Shown here piece after piece: positions 41,749 to 50,216 of a DNA stretch of 50,216 nucleotides. The notes beneath the pieces are model-generated. The model ran no database searches. It saw nothing but the letters and a program-made list of their open reading frames with translations, and was not told where the DNA came from. The position numbers and the translations under genes were made by a program. This stretch comes from Rhizobium alarense (lineage in GTDB: Bacteria; Pseudomonadota; Alphaproteobacteria; Rhizobiales; Rhizobiaceae), in the NCBI RefSeq assembly GCF_021555155.1, contig NZ_JAKGBU010000003.1, positions 69,645-119,860 on the forward strand. Reading direction: 5' to 3'. The stretch's first letter is position 1, and each line of letters opens with the position of its first letter.

Positions 41749-41770
41749 GCCGAAGCGAAAGCGCTTCGGC
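41749..41770. terminator. Hairpin between convergent genes
   Basis: GCCGAAGCG-AAAG-CGCTTCGGC: nine-base perfect stem with a four-base loop, 35 bases after the 118-residue gene. No T-run follows on the plus strand, so any termination would rely on the stem alone. Confidence 0.4.
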
Positions 41771-41784
41771 GCCGGAGTCCGGAC

Positions 41785-41836
41785 AATACGGCAAAAACAA
41801 AACTTCAAGGTGCGGACCCATTGAATTGGTCCGCAC
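41785..41836 (-). terminator. Rho-independent terminator of the ytf-gntR operon
   Basis: Stem GTGCGGACC (41810-41818) with GGTCCGCAC (41828-41836), nine pairs and nine-base loop; on the minus strand it is followed within a few bases by a T-rich tract (GTTTTGTTTTTG). Forty bases past the gntR stop. Confidence 0.65.
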
Positions 41837-41875
41837 GCCAAAGCAGTCCGGCGATCCCGTTTCCGGCGGAAATGC

Positions 41876-42634
41876 CTAACCGTCGACGGCCGTCTTGCGT
41901 GCCTCGATCGCACCGACGACGCGGTCGCGTCCCACCCGGATGACATTTTCCATGGCGCGGCGCGCGCCGTCCTCGTCGCGGCGGCGGATCTCCTCGACGA
42001 TCCGGATATGCGTCGCGGCGACGTCGTCGATCTTGCCGCGGTCGGCCGCAGGCGAGCTCAGCTTGAAGACGCCGACGAGCGCCGCCTCGATCAGGCTGCC
42101 GATCGTGTGGAAGAACGGATTGCCCGAGCCTTCGAGCACGGCGAGGTGGAATTTCAGATCGGCGACGGCAAGCGTCTCGGCGCTGTGGGCCGGGTCGCCC
42201 ATGGCGACGGCAAGCCGCATCATCTGGCTGATCTCGGCATCGGAGGCGAAGCGCGCGGACAGCGCCGCCGCATGCGGCTCGAAGGCGAGACGGATCTCGC
42301 TCAGATGCAGCAGGAACTCCTCGGTGACGCCCACCGTGAAATGCCAGGTCAGGATGTCGCTGTCGAACAGGTTCCACTGCTGTCGCGGCGTCACGCGCGT
42401 GCCGATGCGGGCGCGCGGCACGATCAGGCCCTTGGCGGCCAGCGTCTTCATCGCCTCGCGCAGCACGGTGCGCGACACCTTGAAGCGGGCGGCGAGCTCC
42501 GCGTCGCCCGGCAACGTCGCACCCACGGGAATCTCGCCGGCGATGATCGAGCGGCCGAGTTCGTTGACGACCTGCGCATGGCTCGTGCGTGTGCCGGCCC
42601 CGGTGATGACTGTCTCGAGCAACCCCTTGCGCAC
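41876..42634 (-). CDS. FadR-subfamily GntR transcriptional regulator
   Basis: 252 residues. N-terminal winged helix (about 20-85): NELGRSIIAGEIPVGATLPG, then AELAARFKVSRTVLREAMKT, the canonical GntR recognition segment. C-terminal FCD domain (110-235) with metal/ligand His in DLKFHLAVLEGSGNPFF and THIRIVEEIRRRD. The GTG at 42634 has GGAGGGGG directly before it and fits the 11-base gap after yjfF; longer in-frame starts lie inside yjfF. Probably controls the sugar operon whose last gene it is; a TNGTNNNACNA-type site lies before ytfQ. Confidence 0.9.
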   Translation of the reverse strand: MRKGLLETVITGAGTRTSHAQVVNELGRSIIAGEIPVGATLPGDAELAARFKVSRTVLREAMKTLAAKGLIVPRARIGTRVTPRQQWNLFDSDILTWHFTVGVTEEFLLHLSEIRLAFEPHAAALSARFASDAEISQMMRLAVAMGDPAHSAETLAVADLKFHLAVLEGSGNPFFHTIGSLIEAALVGVFKLSSPAADRGKIDDVAATHIRIVEEIRRRDEDGARRAMENVIRVGRDRVVGAIEARKTAVDG

Positions 42635-42645
42635 GTCCCCCTCCG

Positions 42646-43614
42646 TCAGGCGTATCGCCTCTTGTTCTGTGACAGGTATATGAAACCTTTCTGCATCAGA
42701 ATGAATGCAAAAAGCAAAAGCCCGATCAAGATCTTCGTCCACCAGCTGGACAGCGTGCCGTCGAAGGTGATGTAGGTCTGGATGAGGCCCTGGATGAGGA
42801 TGCCGACCAGCGTGCCTGCGACGAAACCCGATCCCCCCGTCAGCAGCGTCCCCCCGATCACCACCGCGGCGATCGCGTCGAGTTCGACCCCGACGGTCGC
42901 CAGCGAATAGCCGGCGGAGGTATAGAGCGAGAAGACGATTCCCGAAAGGCCAGCGAGAAAGCCGGACAGCGCATAGATCGCCACCGTCGTGCGGCCGACC
43001 GGCACGCCCATCAGCCGCGCCGTCTGCACGCCGCCGCCGAGCGCGTAGACATTGGTGCCGAAGCGCGTGCGGTGGGCGATGAGGATGCCGAGCGCGAAGA
43101 CGACGAGCATCAGCCCGCCGATCAGCGTGATGCGCCCTCCCCCCGGCAGCTTGTAGTAGAAGCTCTTCAGCGTCGCGTAGAACGGGTGTTTGACCGGGAT
43201 CGAATCGATCGACAGCACGAAGGCCATGCCGCGGGCGAGGAACATGCCGGCGAGCGTGACGATGAAGGGCGGCATTTCGAGGTGATGGATGATCGCCCCC
43301 ATCAGCGCGCCGAAGGCCGTGGAGACGGCGAGCGCCAGCACGAAGGCGGCGAGCGGATGGATCGCCGTCTGCTCCATCAGCACGGCCAGGAAGACGCCGG
43401 TGAAGGCGATCACCGAGCCGATCGAAAGATCGATGCCGCCGGACAGGATCACGAAGGTCATGCCGACCGCCGCAATGCCGAGAAAGGCGTTGTCCGTCAG
43501 GAGGTTGCCGATCACCCGCGTCGACAGCATGTTCGGATACTGCAGGAAGCAGAGCAGATAGGCGACGAGGAAGATCGCGACCGTGGCGGCAAGCGGAAGA
43601 AAACGCGTGTTCAT
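42646..43614 (-). CDS. yjfF: Sugar ABC transporter permease YjfF
   Basis: 322 residues, RbsC-like family with about ten hydrophobic segments; AFLGIAAVGMTFVILSGGID and LSIGSVIAFTGVFLAVL near residues 45-80 are the family signature, and AVVIGGTLLTGGSGFVAGTL near 265 the second. Forms a membrane channel with YtfT for a periplasmic-sugar uptake system; in E. coli the YtfQRT-YjfF system takes up galactofuranose. Start overlaps the ytfT stop in ATGA. Substrate here inferred by homology. Confidence 0.9.
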   Translation of the reverse strand: MNTRFLPLAATVAIFLVAYLLCFLQYPNMLSTRVIGNLLTDNAFLGIAAVGMTFVILSGGIDLSIGSVIAFTGVFLAVLMEQTAIHPLAAFVLALAVSTAFGALMGAIIHHLEMPPFIVTLAGMFLARGMAFVLSIDSIPVKHPFYATLKSFYYKLPGGGRITLIGGLMLVVFALGILIAHRTRFGTNVYALGGGVQTARLMGVPVGRTTVAIYALSGFLAGLSGIVFSLYTSAGYSLATVGVELDAIAAVVIGGTLLTGGSGFVAGTLVGILIQGLIQTYITFDGTLSSWWTKILIGLLLFAFILMQKGFIYLSQNKRRYA

Positions 43615-44633
43615 TTCGCCTCCTGCTCCTTGGGATTGTCGGCGGCGCGGCGGCGCGACAGGAAAACGAGGGCCTGTTGCGCGCGCGGCGACTGGATGAC
43701 GAGGATCAGCACGATGATCGCTGCCTTGATGATGAGGTTGAACTCGGGCGGGAAGCCGGAGAGCAGGATGCCGGTGTTGATCGACTGGATGATCATCGCG
43801 CCGATCAGCGAGCCGGCGATCGAGAAGCGGCCGCCGAGCAGCGACGTGCCGCCGACGACGACGGCAAGGATCGCGTCGAGTTCCAGCCAGAGCCCGGCAT
43901 TGTTGGCGTCGGCGCCCTTGATGTCGGCGGCGGCGATGATGCCGGCGATCGCCGCGCAGAGGCCGGACAGCATGTAGGCCGCCATCAGCAGCACGCCGGT
44001 CGAAACGCCGGCCAGCGTCGAGGCGCGCCGGTTGATGCCGAGCGCCTCGACCAGCATGCCGAGCGCCGTGCGGCGCACGACGAGCGCCACGACGAGGCCG
44101 AAGAGCAGCCAGATGACGACCGGCATCGGCAGGCCGGCGAAGGAGCCGGAGCCGATGAAGATCAGGCCCGGATGGTTGAAGGTGAGGATCGCGCCCTCGG
44201 TGATGAGTTGCGCGATGCCGCGCCCCGCGACCATCAGCACGAGCGTCGCGATGATCGGCTGGATGTCGAGCACCGCGACGAGCAGGCCGTTCCAGACGCC
44301 GCAGGCGATGCCCGTCGCAAGCGTGATGACGAGCGTCATCGCCAGCGACTGGCCGGAGGTGATCGAGGCAGCGGCGACGGCGCCGCAGATCGCCATCACC
44401 GCGCCGACCGAAAGGTCGATGCCCTTCGTGGCGATCACCACCGTCATGCCGATCGCCAGCAGCGCCACAGGCGCGCCGCGGTTGAGGATGTCGATCACGC
44501 TGCCATAGAGCCGGCCGTTCTGGATCTCGAGGCGGAAGAAGCCCGGAAAGGCGAGCGAGATCATCGCCAGCACGATCGCGAGCGCGATGACCTGCGGCAG
44601 CAACCGCGTCGCATGGGAACGGAGCGCGCTCAT
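43611..44633 (-). CDS. ytfT: Sugar ABC transporter permease YtfT
   Basis: 340 residues, RbsC-like permease; GAPVALLAIGMTVVIATKGI then DLSVGAVMAICGAVAAA near residues 50-85, and AVVVGGTSLLGGRFSIAGSL near 270. Starts MSALRSHATRLLPQVIALAI; the longer open frame upstream lies inside ytfR. ATGA overlaps with both ytfR and yjfF show one translational unit. Inner-membrane partner of YjfF. Confidence 0.9.
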   Translation of the reverse strand: MSALRSHATRLLPQVIALAIVLAMISLAFPGFFRLEIQNGRLYGSVIDILNRGAPVALLAIGMTVVIATKGIDLSVGAVMAICGAVAAASITSGQSLAMTLVITLATGIACGVWNGLLVAVLDIQPIIATLVLMVAGRGIAQLITEGAILTFNHPGLIFIGSGSFAGLPMPVVIWLLFGLVVALVVRRTALGMLVEALGINRRASTLAGVSTGVLLMAAYMLSGLCAAIAGIIAAADIKGADANNAGLWLELDAILAVVVGGTSLLGGRFSIAGSLIGAMIIQSINTGILLSGFPPEFNLIIKAAIIVLILVIQSPRAQQALVFLSRRRAADNPKEQEAK

Positions 44634-46153
44634 CGGGCCGCCTCCCCGCCGCCGGACGCGGCGATCGCCTCGACAATGTTGTGCGTCGTCACCGCCTCGC
44701 CGACGAGCTCGGCGACATGGGCGCGGTCGCGCAGCACGAGGACGCGGGAGCTGTAGGCGACGAGTTCCTCCAGTTCGGAGGAGATGACGATCAGCGACAT
44801 GCCCTCTTCGCAAAGCGTTTCGATGAGCCGGATGATCTCCGCATGGGCGCCGACGTCGATGCCGCGCGTCGGCTCGTCGAGGATGAGGAATTCCGGGTTG
44901 GTGGCGAGCCAGCGGGCGAGGATCGCCTTCTGCTGGTTGCCGCCGGACAGCAGCCTGATCGGCTTCTCGCGGTCCGTGGTGCGGATGTCGAGCGCCTGGA
45001 TATAGTGGTCGGCGAGCCGCTCCTGCTCGCGGCGCGCGATCGGCTTCATCCAGCCCTGCCGCGCCTGCAGCGCCAGCGCGATGTTCTCGCGCAGCGACAG
45101 GTCGCCGACGATGCCGTCGGTCTTGCGGTCCTCCGGGCAGAAGCCGAAGCCGTTGCGGATGGCGGCGCGCGGCGAGGAGAGATCGACAGGCCTGCCGTCG
45201 ATCTCGGCCGTACCGCTGTCGGCCCGCTCGGCGCCGAACAGGATTTCGGCGGTCTCCGTGCGGCCGGAGCCGAGCAGGCCGGCGACGCCGACGACCTCCC
45301 CCTTGCGCACCGCAAGATCGAACGGCCGGACATGGCCGGTTCGCCCGTAGCCGGAAAAGCGGTAGCGGATGCCGCCGGCGGCCGCGACGCCCTGCTGGCG
45401 CACATGCACCTCGGCGTCGAGCTCGCGGCCGAGCATCATGGCGATCAGGTCGCGCCGGGCAAGCGCCGCGGTCTCCCGCGTTCCGACGAGCTTTCCGTTG
45501 CGCAGGACCGTGATCCGGTCCGAGACCTCGTAGACCTGCTCGAGGAAATGCGTGATGAAGACGATGCCGAGGCCGCGCTCCTTTAGCCGGCGAACGATCC
45601 GGAAGAGCATCGCGACCTCATGGGTGTCGAGGCTGGCGGTCGGCTCGTCGAGGATCAGGACCTTGCCGGAAAGGTCGACGGCGCGCGCGATGGCGACGAC
45701 CTGCTGCACGGCGACGGAGTAGCGCGCGAGGTCGGCGGTGACGTCGATGTCGAGTTCGTAGTCGGCGAGCAGCGCCCGCGCCTGCCGGTTCATCGCCCGC
45801 GCATCGACCAGCCCGAAGCGCCGCGGTTGGCGTCCGAGAAAGAGGTTTTCGGCGACCGAGAGGTTCGGCAGCAGGTTGACCTCCTGGTAGACCGTGCCGA
45901 TGCCGAGCCCCTGCGCTTCCAGCGTGCTCGCCGGATCGATCTCGGCGCCGTCGAGCAGGATGCGGCCGGCGTCGCGGCGATAGGCGCCCGTCAGGCACTT
46001 GATGAGCGTCGACTTGCCGGCGCCGTTCTCGCCGAGAAGCGCGTGGACCTCGCCGCGCCGGAGCGCGAAGTCGACCCTGTTCAGGGCCCTGGCGCCGGGA
46101 AAGACCTTGTCGATCCCCGTCGCGGCCAGAATGATGTCGTTGCTGGACTGCAT
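44630..46153 (-). CDS. ytfR: Sugar ABC transporter ATP-binding protein YtfR
   Basis: 507 residues with two nucleotide-binding domains, as usual for sugar importers of this class. First domain: Walker A GENGAGKST (41-49), Walker B LILDEPTASLD near 165. Second domain: degenerate P-loop GLLGSGRTETAE near 270, ABC signature LSGGNQQKAILARWL near 395 and LILDEPTRGIDVG near 417. Energises the YtfT-YjfF channel. Separated from ytfQ by 105 bases that hold a strong hairpin. Confidence 0.95.
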   Translation of the reverse strand: MQSSNDIILAATGIDKVFPGARALNRVDFALRRGEVHALLGENGAGKSTLIKCLTGAYRRDAGRILLDGAEIDPASTLEAQGLGIGTVYQEVNLLPNLSVAENLFLGRQPRRFGLVDARAMNRQARALLADYELDIDVTADLARYSVAVQQVVAIARAVDLSGKVLILDEPTASLDTHEVAMLFRIVRRLKERGLGIVFITHFLEQVYEVSDRITVLRNGKLVGTRETAALARRDLIAMMLGRELDAEVHVRQQGVAAAGGIRYRFSGYGRTGHVRPFDLAVRKGEVVGVAGLLGSGRTETAEILFGAERADSGTAEIDGRPVDLSSPRAAIRNGFGFCPEDRKTDGIVGDLSLRENIALALQARQGWMKPIARREQERLADHYIQALDIRTTDREKPIRLLSGGNQQKAILARWLATNPEFLILDEPTRGIDVGAHAEIIRLIETLCEEGMSLIVISSELEELVAYSSRVLVLRDRAHVAELVGEAVTTHNIVEAIAASGGGEAAR

Positions 46154-46178
46154 CTTTCCTTCCCGATTGCCGGCATGC

Positions 46179-46209
46179 GGGCGGCGCGGCCGAAGCCGGC
46201 CCGCCGCCC
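46179..46209 (-). promoter_or_regulatory. Strong hairpin in the ytfQ-ytfR spacer
   Basis: Outer stem GGGCGGCG (46179-46186) with CGCCGCCC (46202-46209), inner stem CGGC/GCCG and a CGAA loop. No T-run. Such hairpins after the binding-protein gene often protect its mRNA or partly stop transcription, giving more binding protein than ATPase. Confidence 0.5.
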
Positions 46210-46258
46210 GATGTTACGCGGTTCCGCGCCTTTCAAGAAGCGCGGCGTCCGGGAGGGA

Positions 46259-47221
46259 TCAGTAGCCGAGGCCCTTCTTCTCCTCGTAGACCTTCATCGG
46301 CTCGTCAGCCTGGGTGTAGAGCTTCGATTCGGTCTGGATCCACTTCTTGGGCAGCGTGCCGTCCTTGAAGAAGGCGTCCAGCGCGTCGAAGGCGGGGCCG
46401 GCCATGTTCGGCGTCAGTTCGACCGTGGCATTCGCCTCGCCGGCGGCCATCGCCTGGAAGATGTCCGGAACCGCGTCGATCGACACGACGAGGATGTCGG
46501 TACCGGGTTTCAGGCCTGCTTCCTTGATCGCCTGGATGGCGCCGACGGCCATGTCGTCGTTGTGGGCGTAGAGCGCGCAGATGGTCTTGCCGCCGTCTTC
46601 CGCCTTCAGGAAGCTTTCCATGACTTCCTTGCCCTTGGTGCGGGTGAAGTCGCCGGTCTGGCTGCGGACGATCTTCAGGTTGTCGTGGCCGGCAAGCGCC
46701 TCCTCGAAGCCCTTCTTGCGGTCGATGGCCGGCGAGGAGCCGGTCGTGCCCTGCAGCTCGACGACGTTGCACGGCTTGCCGGCGGCGGTGTCGACCAGCC
46801 ACTTGCCGGCGACATTGCCTTCATGGACGAGGTCGGAGGTGACGGCCGTCATATAGAGATCGTCGGACGAATCGACCGTCCGGTCGAGCAGGATCACCGG
46901 AATTTCGGCATCCTTGGCTTCCTGCAGAACCTCGTCCCAGCCGGTCGCGACGACCGGGGCGACGAGGATGGCGTCGACGCCCTGCGCGATGAAGGAGCGC
47001 AGCGCCTTGATCTGGTTTTCCTGCTTCTGCTGGGCGTCGGCGAACTTCAGGTCGATGCCGCGCTGTTCGGCCTGCTGCTTCGTCAGCGTCGTTTCGGCGG
47101 CACGCCAGCCGGACTCCGAGCCGATCTGCGAGAAGCCGACGGTCATGTCGGCGGCCGATGCGGCGGTGAAAACCGAGGCTGCGAGAATCGTGGCACTGGC
47201 GAGTGCGATTTTGAGTTTCAT
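46259..47221 (-). CDS. ytfQ: Sugar ABC transporter periplasmic binding protein YtfQ
   Basis: 320 residues. Signal peptide MKLKIALASATILAASVFTA, cleavage near ASAAD. Mature N-terminus MTVGFSQIGSESGWRAAETT and later LVAPVVATGWDEVLQEAKDA and LDRTVDSSDDLYMTAVTSD match the RbsB-like galactofuranose-binding YtfQ group. GGGAGGAAATC precedes the ATG; the open frame further upstream is not a leader. First gene of the operon ytfQ-ytfR-ytfT-yjfF-gntR; ligand inferred by homology. Confidence 0.93.
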   Translation of the reverse strand: MKLKIALASATILAASVFTAASAADMTVGFSQIGSESGWRAAETTLTKQQAEQRGIDLKFADAQQKQENQIKALRSFIAQGVDAILVAPVVATGWDEVLQEAKDAEIPVILLDRTVDSSDDLYMTAVTSDLVHEGNVAGKWLVDTAAGKPCNVVELQGTTGSSPAIDRKKGFEEALAGHDNLKIVRSQTGDFTRTKGKEVMESFLKAEDGGKTICALYAHNDDMAVGAIQAIKEAGLKPGTDILVVSIDAVPDIFQAMAAGEANATVELTPNMAGPAFDALDAFFKDGTLPKKWIQTESKLYTQADEPMKVYEEKKGLGY

Positions 47222-47273
47222 GATTTCCTCCCAAAGAAAGCTGCTCCTCAGCAGCCACGTAAGAAAAATCATA

Positions 47274-47284
47274 TTGTATTACTA
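47274..47284. promoter_or_regulatory. FadR/GntR-type operator before ytfQ
   Basis: TTGTATTACTA fits the TNGTNNNACNA pattern of FadR-subfamily regulators exactly. It lies 53 bases upstream of the ytfQ ATG in an A/T-rich stretch that is the only plausible promoter of the operon, and the operon ends with a FadR-type regulator. Confidence 0.5.
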
Positions 47285-47330
47285 TTGTAAATACGCAATT
47301 TCCTCCCGTCCCGCTGTTTTCCGTCAACGG

Positions 47331-47356
47331 AAAAGGGCACCCGCGAGGGTGCCCTT
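47331..47356 (-). terminator. Rho-independent terminator of the BMP operon
   Basis: AAGGGCACCC-GCGA-GGGTGCCCTT: ten-base perfect stem (47333-47356) followed on the minus strand by TTTTCC. It lies 28 bases after the BMP binding-protein stop and separates that operon from ytfQ. Confidence 0.85.
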
Positions 47357-47383
47357 CCGAATGGCCGATGCAACCGGCGCCGA

Positions 47384-48454
47384 TCACTGCGGCAGCTTGT
47401 CGTCCACGCCGGCGATATAGAAGTTCATGCCGAGCAGCGTGCCGTCGTCGGCCTTCTCGCCGTCCTTCAGCCAGGCCGTGCCGTCCTGTTTGCTGACCGG
47501 CCCGGTGAAGGGATGCAGTTCGCCGGAGCGGATCTTGGCCTCGGTCTCCTCGGCCATCGCCTTCACGTCGTCCGGCATGTTCGTATAGGGCGCCATGGTC
47601 AGGATGCCGTCCTTCAGGCCATCCCAGCTCGAGGTCGTCTCCCACTTGCCGTCGAGGAGCGCCTGGGTGCGCTTGATGTAATAGGCGCCCCAGGTGTCGA
47701 CGATCGCCGTCAGCTGGGTTTCCGGCCCGGCCTTGATCATGTCGGAGGCCTGGCCGAAGGCCTTGATGCCCCGCTCGGCGGCGACCTGCATCGGCGCGGT
47801 CGTGTCGGTGTGCTGGGTCAGGATGTCGACGCCCTGGTCGATGAGGGCCTTGGCGGCGTCGGCTTCCTTGCCGGGATCGAACCAGGTGTTGGCCCAGATG
47901 ACCTTCACCTTGAAGTCCGGATTGACCGACTGCGCGCCGTGCACGAAGGAGTTGATGCCCATCACCACTTCCGGGATCGGGAAGGAGGCGATGTAGCCGG
48001 CGACGCCCGCCTTCGACATCTTCGCCGCGATCTGGCCCTGGATGTAGCGGCCTTCATAGAAGCGCGAATTGTAGGTCGCGACGTTCGGTCCCGACTTGTA
48101 GCCGGTGGCGTGCTCGAACTTCACGTCCGGGAACTTCTCCGCGACCTTGATCGTCGGGTCCATGAAGCCGAACGAGGTGGTGAAGATCAGGCCGCAGCCG
48201 GAGCGCGCCATGCGCTCGATCGCACGCTCGGCGTCGGGGCCTTCCGGGACGTTTTCGAGGAAGGGCGTCTCGATCTTGTCGCCGAAATGGGCCTGGAGCT
48301 CCTGCCGGCCGATGTCATGCGCCTGGGTCCAGCCGCCGTCGGTCTTCGAGCCGACATAGATGAAGCAGACCTTGGTGGCGTCCTGGGCGCCGGCGGCGGC
48401 TGAAAAGCCGAGCACGGCTGCCGAGGTTGCGAGGGCGAGAATCAGTTTTTTCAT
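47384..48454 (-). CDS. BMP family ABC transporter substrate-binding protein
   Basis: 356 residues. Signal peptide MKKLILALATSAAVLGFSAA, cleavage near AGAQD. Mature start KVCFIYVGSKTDGGWTQAHD and later GYKSGPNVATYNSRFYEGRY match the BMP/PnrA-like family (basic membrane protein), which binds nucleosides or related purines; the Asn-Ser-Arg-Phe/Tyr stretch is the usual YEGRYLxG signature. The permease gene ends 48 bases upstream. Nucleoside uptake is inferred from the family; ligand not determinable. Confidence 0.92.
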   Translation of the reverse strand: MKKLILALATSAAVLGFSAAAGAQDATKVCFIYVGSKTDGGWTQAHDIGRQELQAHFGDKIETPFLENVPEGPDAERAIERMARSGCGLIFTTSFGFMDPTIKVAEKFPDVKFEHATGYKSGPNVATYNSRFYEGRYIQGQIAAKMSKAGVAGYIASFPIPEVVMGINSFVHGAQSVNPDFKVKVIWANTWFDPGKEADAAKALIDQGVDILTQHTDTTAPMQVAAERGIKAFGQASDMIKAGPETQLTAIVDTWGAYYIKRTQALLDGKWETTSSWDGLKDGILTMAPYTNMPDDVKAMAEETEAKIRSGELHPFTGPVSKQDGTAWLKDGEKADDGTLLGMNFYIAGVDDKLPQ

Positions 48455-48502
48455 GTCTACCTCTGTAGGTTTGAGCGTTGGTTTTCCCGTCGTTCTTGTT
48501 CT

Positions 48503-49423
48503 TCACCGATCGGGCACGAAGGCCTTGCCGAGGCAGGCGGGCGTGTTGATCAACGTCGTGCGCCGGTTGTGTGATATGAGGATTAGTACGACAACAGTGG
48601 CGGCGTAGGGAAGAGCCGAGAGGAACTGCGAGGGGATGCCGAGACCGAGCGCCTGGGCATGCAGCTGGCTGATCGAGACGGCGCCGAACAGGTAGCCGCC
48701 GGCAAGCACGCGCCAGGGCCGCCAGGAGGCGAAGACGACGAGCGCCAGCGCGATCCAGCCGCGCCCCGCCGACATGTTCTCCACCCATTGCGGCGTGTAG
48801 ACGAGCGAGAGCTGTGCGCCAGCGAGCCCTGCGCAGGCACCGCCGAACATCACGGCCAGATAGCGGATGCGGATGACGTCGATGCCGAGCGCGTGGGCCG
48901 AGCCGTGATTGTCGCCGATGGCGCGGATCTTCAGGCCGGCACGGCTGCGGAACAGGAACCAGTTCACCCCGGCGACGAGCGCGATCGACAGATAGAAGAT
49001 CGGATCCTGCCGGAAGAGCAGCGGGCCGACCAGCGGTATGTCGGAGAGCAGCGGAACGACGATCGGTGCGAGCTTGACGCCCGACTGGCCGACATAGGGC
49101 TCACCGATCTGCCCGGAAATGCCGAGCCCGAGAATGGTGAGCGCAAGGCCCGTCGCGACCTGGTTGGCGACCAGCGTCAGCGTCAGGAAGCCGAAGAGCA
49201 GCGAGAAGACCGCGCCGCAGGCGATGCCGGCAAGGATGCCGACATAGGGCGATCCCGTCACCTGCGTCGCCGCGAAGGCAAGCACCGCGCCCATCACCAT
49301 CATGCCCTCGACGCCGAGATTGAGCACGCCGGCCCGTTCCGTGACGAGTTCGCCGAGCGAGGCGAGCACCAGCGGCGTCGCGGCGGTGATGACGGTCAGC
49401 AATATGGCTTCGATCATGCCCAT
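48503..49423 (-). CDS. ABC transporter permease (BMP-type nucleoside importer)
   Basis: 306 residues, about eight hydrophobic segments, RbsC/NupQ-like. Signature TAATPLVLASLGELVTERAG then VLNLGVEGMMVMGAVLAFA near residues 13-50, and YLAVMFGGACAGLAGAQLSL near 200. Stands two bases after the stop of the other permease and upstream of the BMP binding protein on the same strand. Pairs with the neighbour to form the membrane channel; the cognate ATPase must lie right of the window. Confidence 0.92.
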   Translation of the reverse strand: MGMIEAILLTVITAATPLVLASLGELVTERAGVLNLGVEGMMVMGAVLAFAATQVTGSPYVGILAGIACGAVFSLLFGFLTLTLVANQVATGLALTILGLGISGQIGEPYVGQSGVKLAPIVVPLLSDIPLVGPLLFRQDPIFYLSIALVAGVNWFLFRSRAGLKIRAIGDNHGSAHALGIDVIRIRYLAVMFGGACAGLAGAQLSLVYTPQWVENMSAGRGWIALALVVFASWRPWRVLAGGYLFGAVSISQLHAQALGLGIPSQFLSALPYAATVVVLILISHNRRTTLINTPACLGKAFVPDR

Positions 49424-49425
49424 CC

Positions 49426-50216
49426 TCAGGCCTCCTTCCGGGCATGCGCCCGCCCGCCGAAGACGAGCCTTATGCGATAGGCGATCAGCGTGTCGCAGGA
49501 GAGCACGAAGAACAGCACGAAGCCCTGGAACACGCGCGTCACCTTGTCGGAGACGCTGAGGGTAAGCTGGACCGCCTCGCCGCCCACATAGGTGAGCGCG
49601 AGAAACAGCCCGGCGGCGATGATGCCGAGCGGATTGAGCCGGCCGAGGAAGGCGACGATGATCGCCGTGAAGCCGTAGCCGGGCGAGATGATGGGCTGCA
49701 GCTTGTTGATGTTGCCGCTGACCTCGGAAATGCCGGCAAGACCGGCGAGCGCGCCGGAGAGCAGCATCGAGAACCAGACCATGCGGCGCGACGAGAAGCC
49801 GGCGAAGCGCCCTGCCCGCTCCGATTGCCCGAGCACCGTGACCTCGAAGCCCTTCAGCGTGTAGCGCAGCAGGAACCAGACGGCGGCCGCGGCGAGGATC
49901 GCGAAAAGGAAGCCGAGATTGGTCCGGCCGGACGAGACGATCTCCGGCAGGATCGCCTCCGGCGAAAAGGTGCGGGTCACCGGGAAGTTGAAGCCCTCGG
50001 GGCTGCGCCAGGGGCCGCGCACCAGCCAGTCGAGGAAGAGCTGCGCGATATAGACCAGCATCAGGCTGGTCAGGATCTCGTTGGTGTTCATCTGCGCCTT
50101 GAGGAAGGCGGGAATGCCGGCATAGAGCGCGCCGCCGACCATGCCGAAGACCAGCATCAGCGGCAGGACGAGCGGCGCGTGCCAGTCGTGGAAGACGACC
50201 GGCACGACAGACCCCA
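49426..50216 (-). CDS. ABC transporter permease (BMP-type), 5' end outside window
   Basis: At least 263 residues; the frame is open to the right edge of the window, so the N-terminal part (normally another 80-100 residues) is missing. PLMLVFGMVGGALYAGIPAF and MNTNEILTSLMLVYIAQLFL followed by GYGFTAIIVAFLGRLNPLGI are typical of NupP-like permeases of nucleoside importers. The apparent GTG at 50205 is internal. Ends two bases before its partner permease. Confidence 0.9.
   Translation of the reverse strand, partial: GSVVPVVFHDWHAPLVLPLMLVFGMVGGALYAGIPAFLKAQMNTNEILTSLMLVYIAQLFLDWLVRGPWRSPEGFNFPVTRTFSPEAILPEIVSSGRTNLGFLFAILAAAAVWFLLRYTLKGFEVTVLGQSERAGRFAGFSSRRMVWFSMLLSGALAGLAGISEVSGNINKLQPIISPGYGFTAIIVAFLGRLNPLGIIAAGLFLALTYVGGEAVQLTLSVSDKVTRVFQGFVLFFVLSCDTLIAYRIRLVFGGRAHARKEA

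Noticed and set aside
42646-44676. 676-codon minus-strand ORF
   Set aside because: Its last 322 codons are yjfF; the N-terminal half is a high-GC shadow frame through ytfT.

Overview
The window is high-GC alphaproteobacterial chromosome. Gene content and order (cysI-DUF934-fpr, rlpA-dac-tmk-holB, metG-tatD-MBL hydrolase, coaD-ppiA-ppiB-queA-tgt, DUF3008) point to Rhizobiales, most likely Rhizobiaceae. No species call is possible from sequence reading alone.

Layout. (1) 1-24.9 kb is conserved core chromosome. It holds the end of a sulfite-reduction operon, a MarC-family membrane protein, gyrA, two tiny membrane proteins, an rlpA-dac-tmk-holB run, a TauE/SafE exporter, metG-tatD-metallohydrolase, purC, and a minus-strand coaD-ppiA-ppiB-queA-tgt block. 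Small unknown genes and a TetR-led operon follow. (2) tRNA-Ser(UGA) at 24949-25038 is the target of a 15.8 kb integrated element, 25000-40879, bounded by a perfect 37-bp direct repeat. (3) 40.9-50.2 kb is chromosome again. It holds two small genes, a ytfQ-ytfR-ytfT-yjfF-gntR sugar ABC uptake operon, and part of a BMP-type nucleoside ABC uptake operon that runs off the right edge.

The element is the most interesting part. It encodes a tyrosine integrase coupled to a ribbon-helix-helix protein, a divergent operator region, and a chain of overlapping small genes. One gene in that chain is a winged-helix, initiator-like protein that carries four 24-bp iterons inside its own coding sequence, a lambda-O-like arrangement. 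Further right are a serine recombinase, a complete large terminase, two unknown proteins where head genes would normally be, and a tail-fibre-like protein. The right end holds accessory cargo: a small basic protein overlapping an ImmA/IrrE-like protein without HExxH, a secreted protein and a one-TM protein. I see no portal, capsid, protease, tail-tube or lysis gene. I read it as a phage-satellite-like element or an unusually clean reduced prophage. The recombination repeat covers the 5' half of the tRNA, so the element now supplies that half and its promoter.

Conserved enzymes also show notable features: a tRNA-guanine transglycosylase that has lost three of four zinc ligands, a DD-carboxypeptidase-family protein with degenerate SxN and KTG motifs, and a GyrA with Asn-Leu at the positions equivalent to E. 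coli Asp82-Ser83. Statements about families are from memory of established knowledge; no database search was possible.
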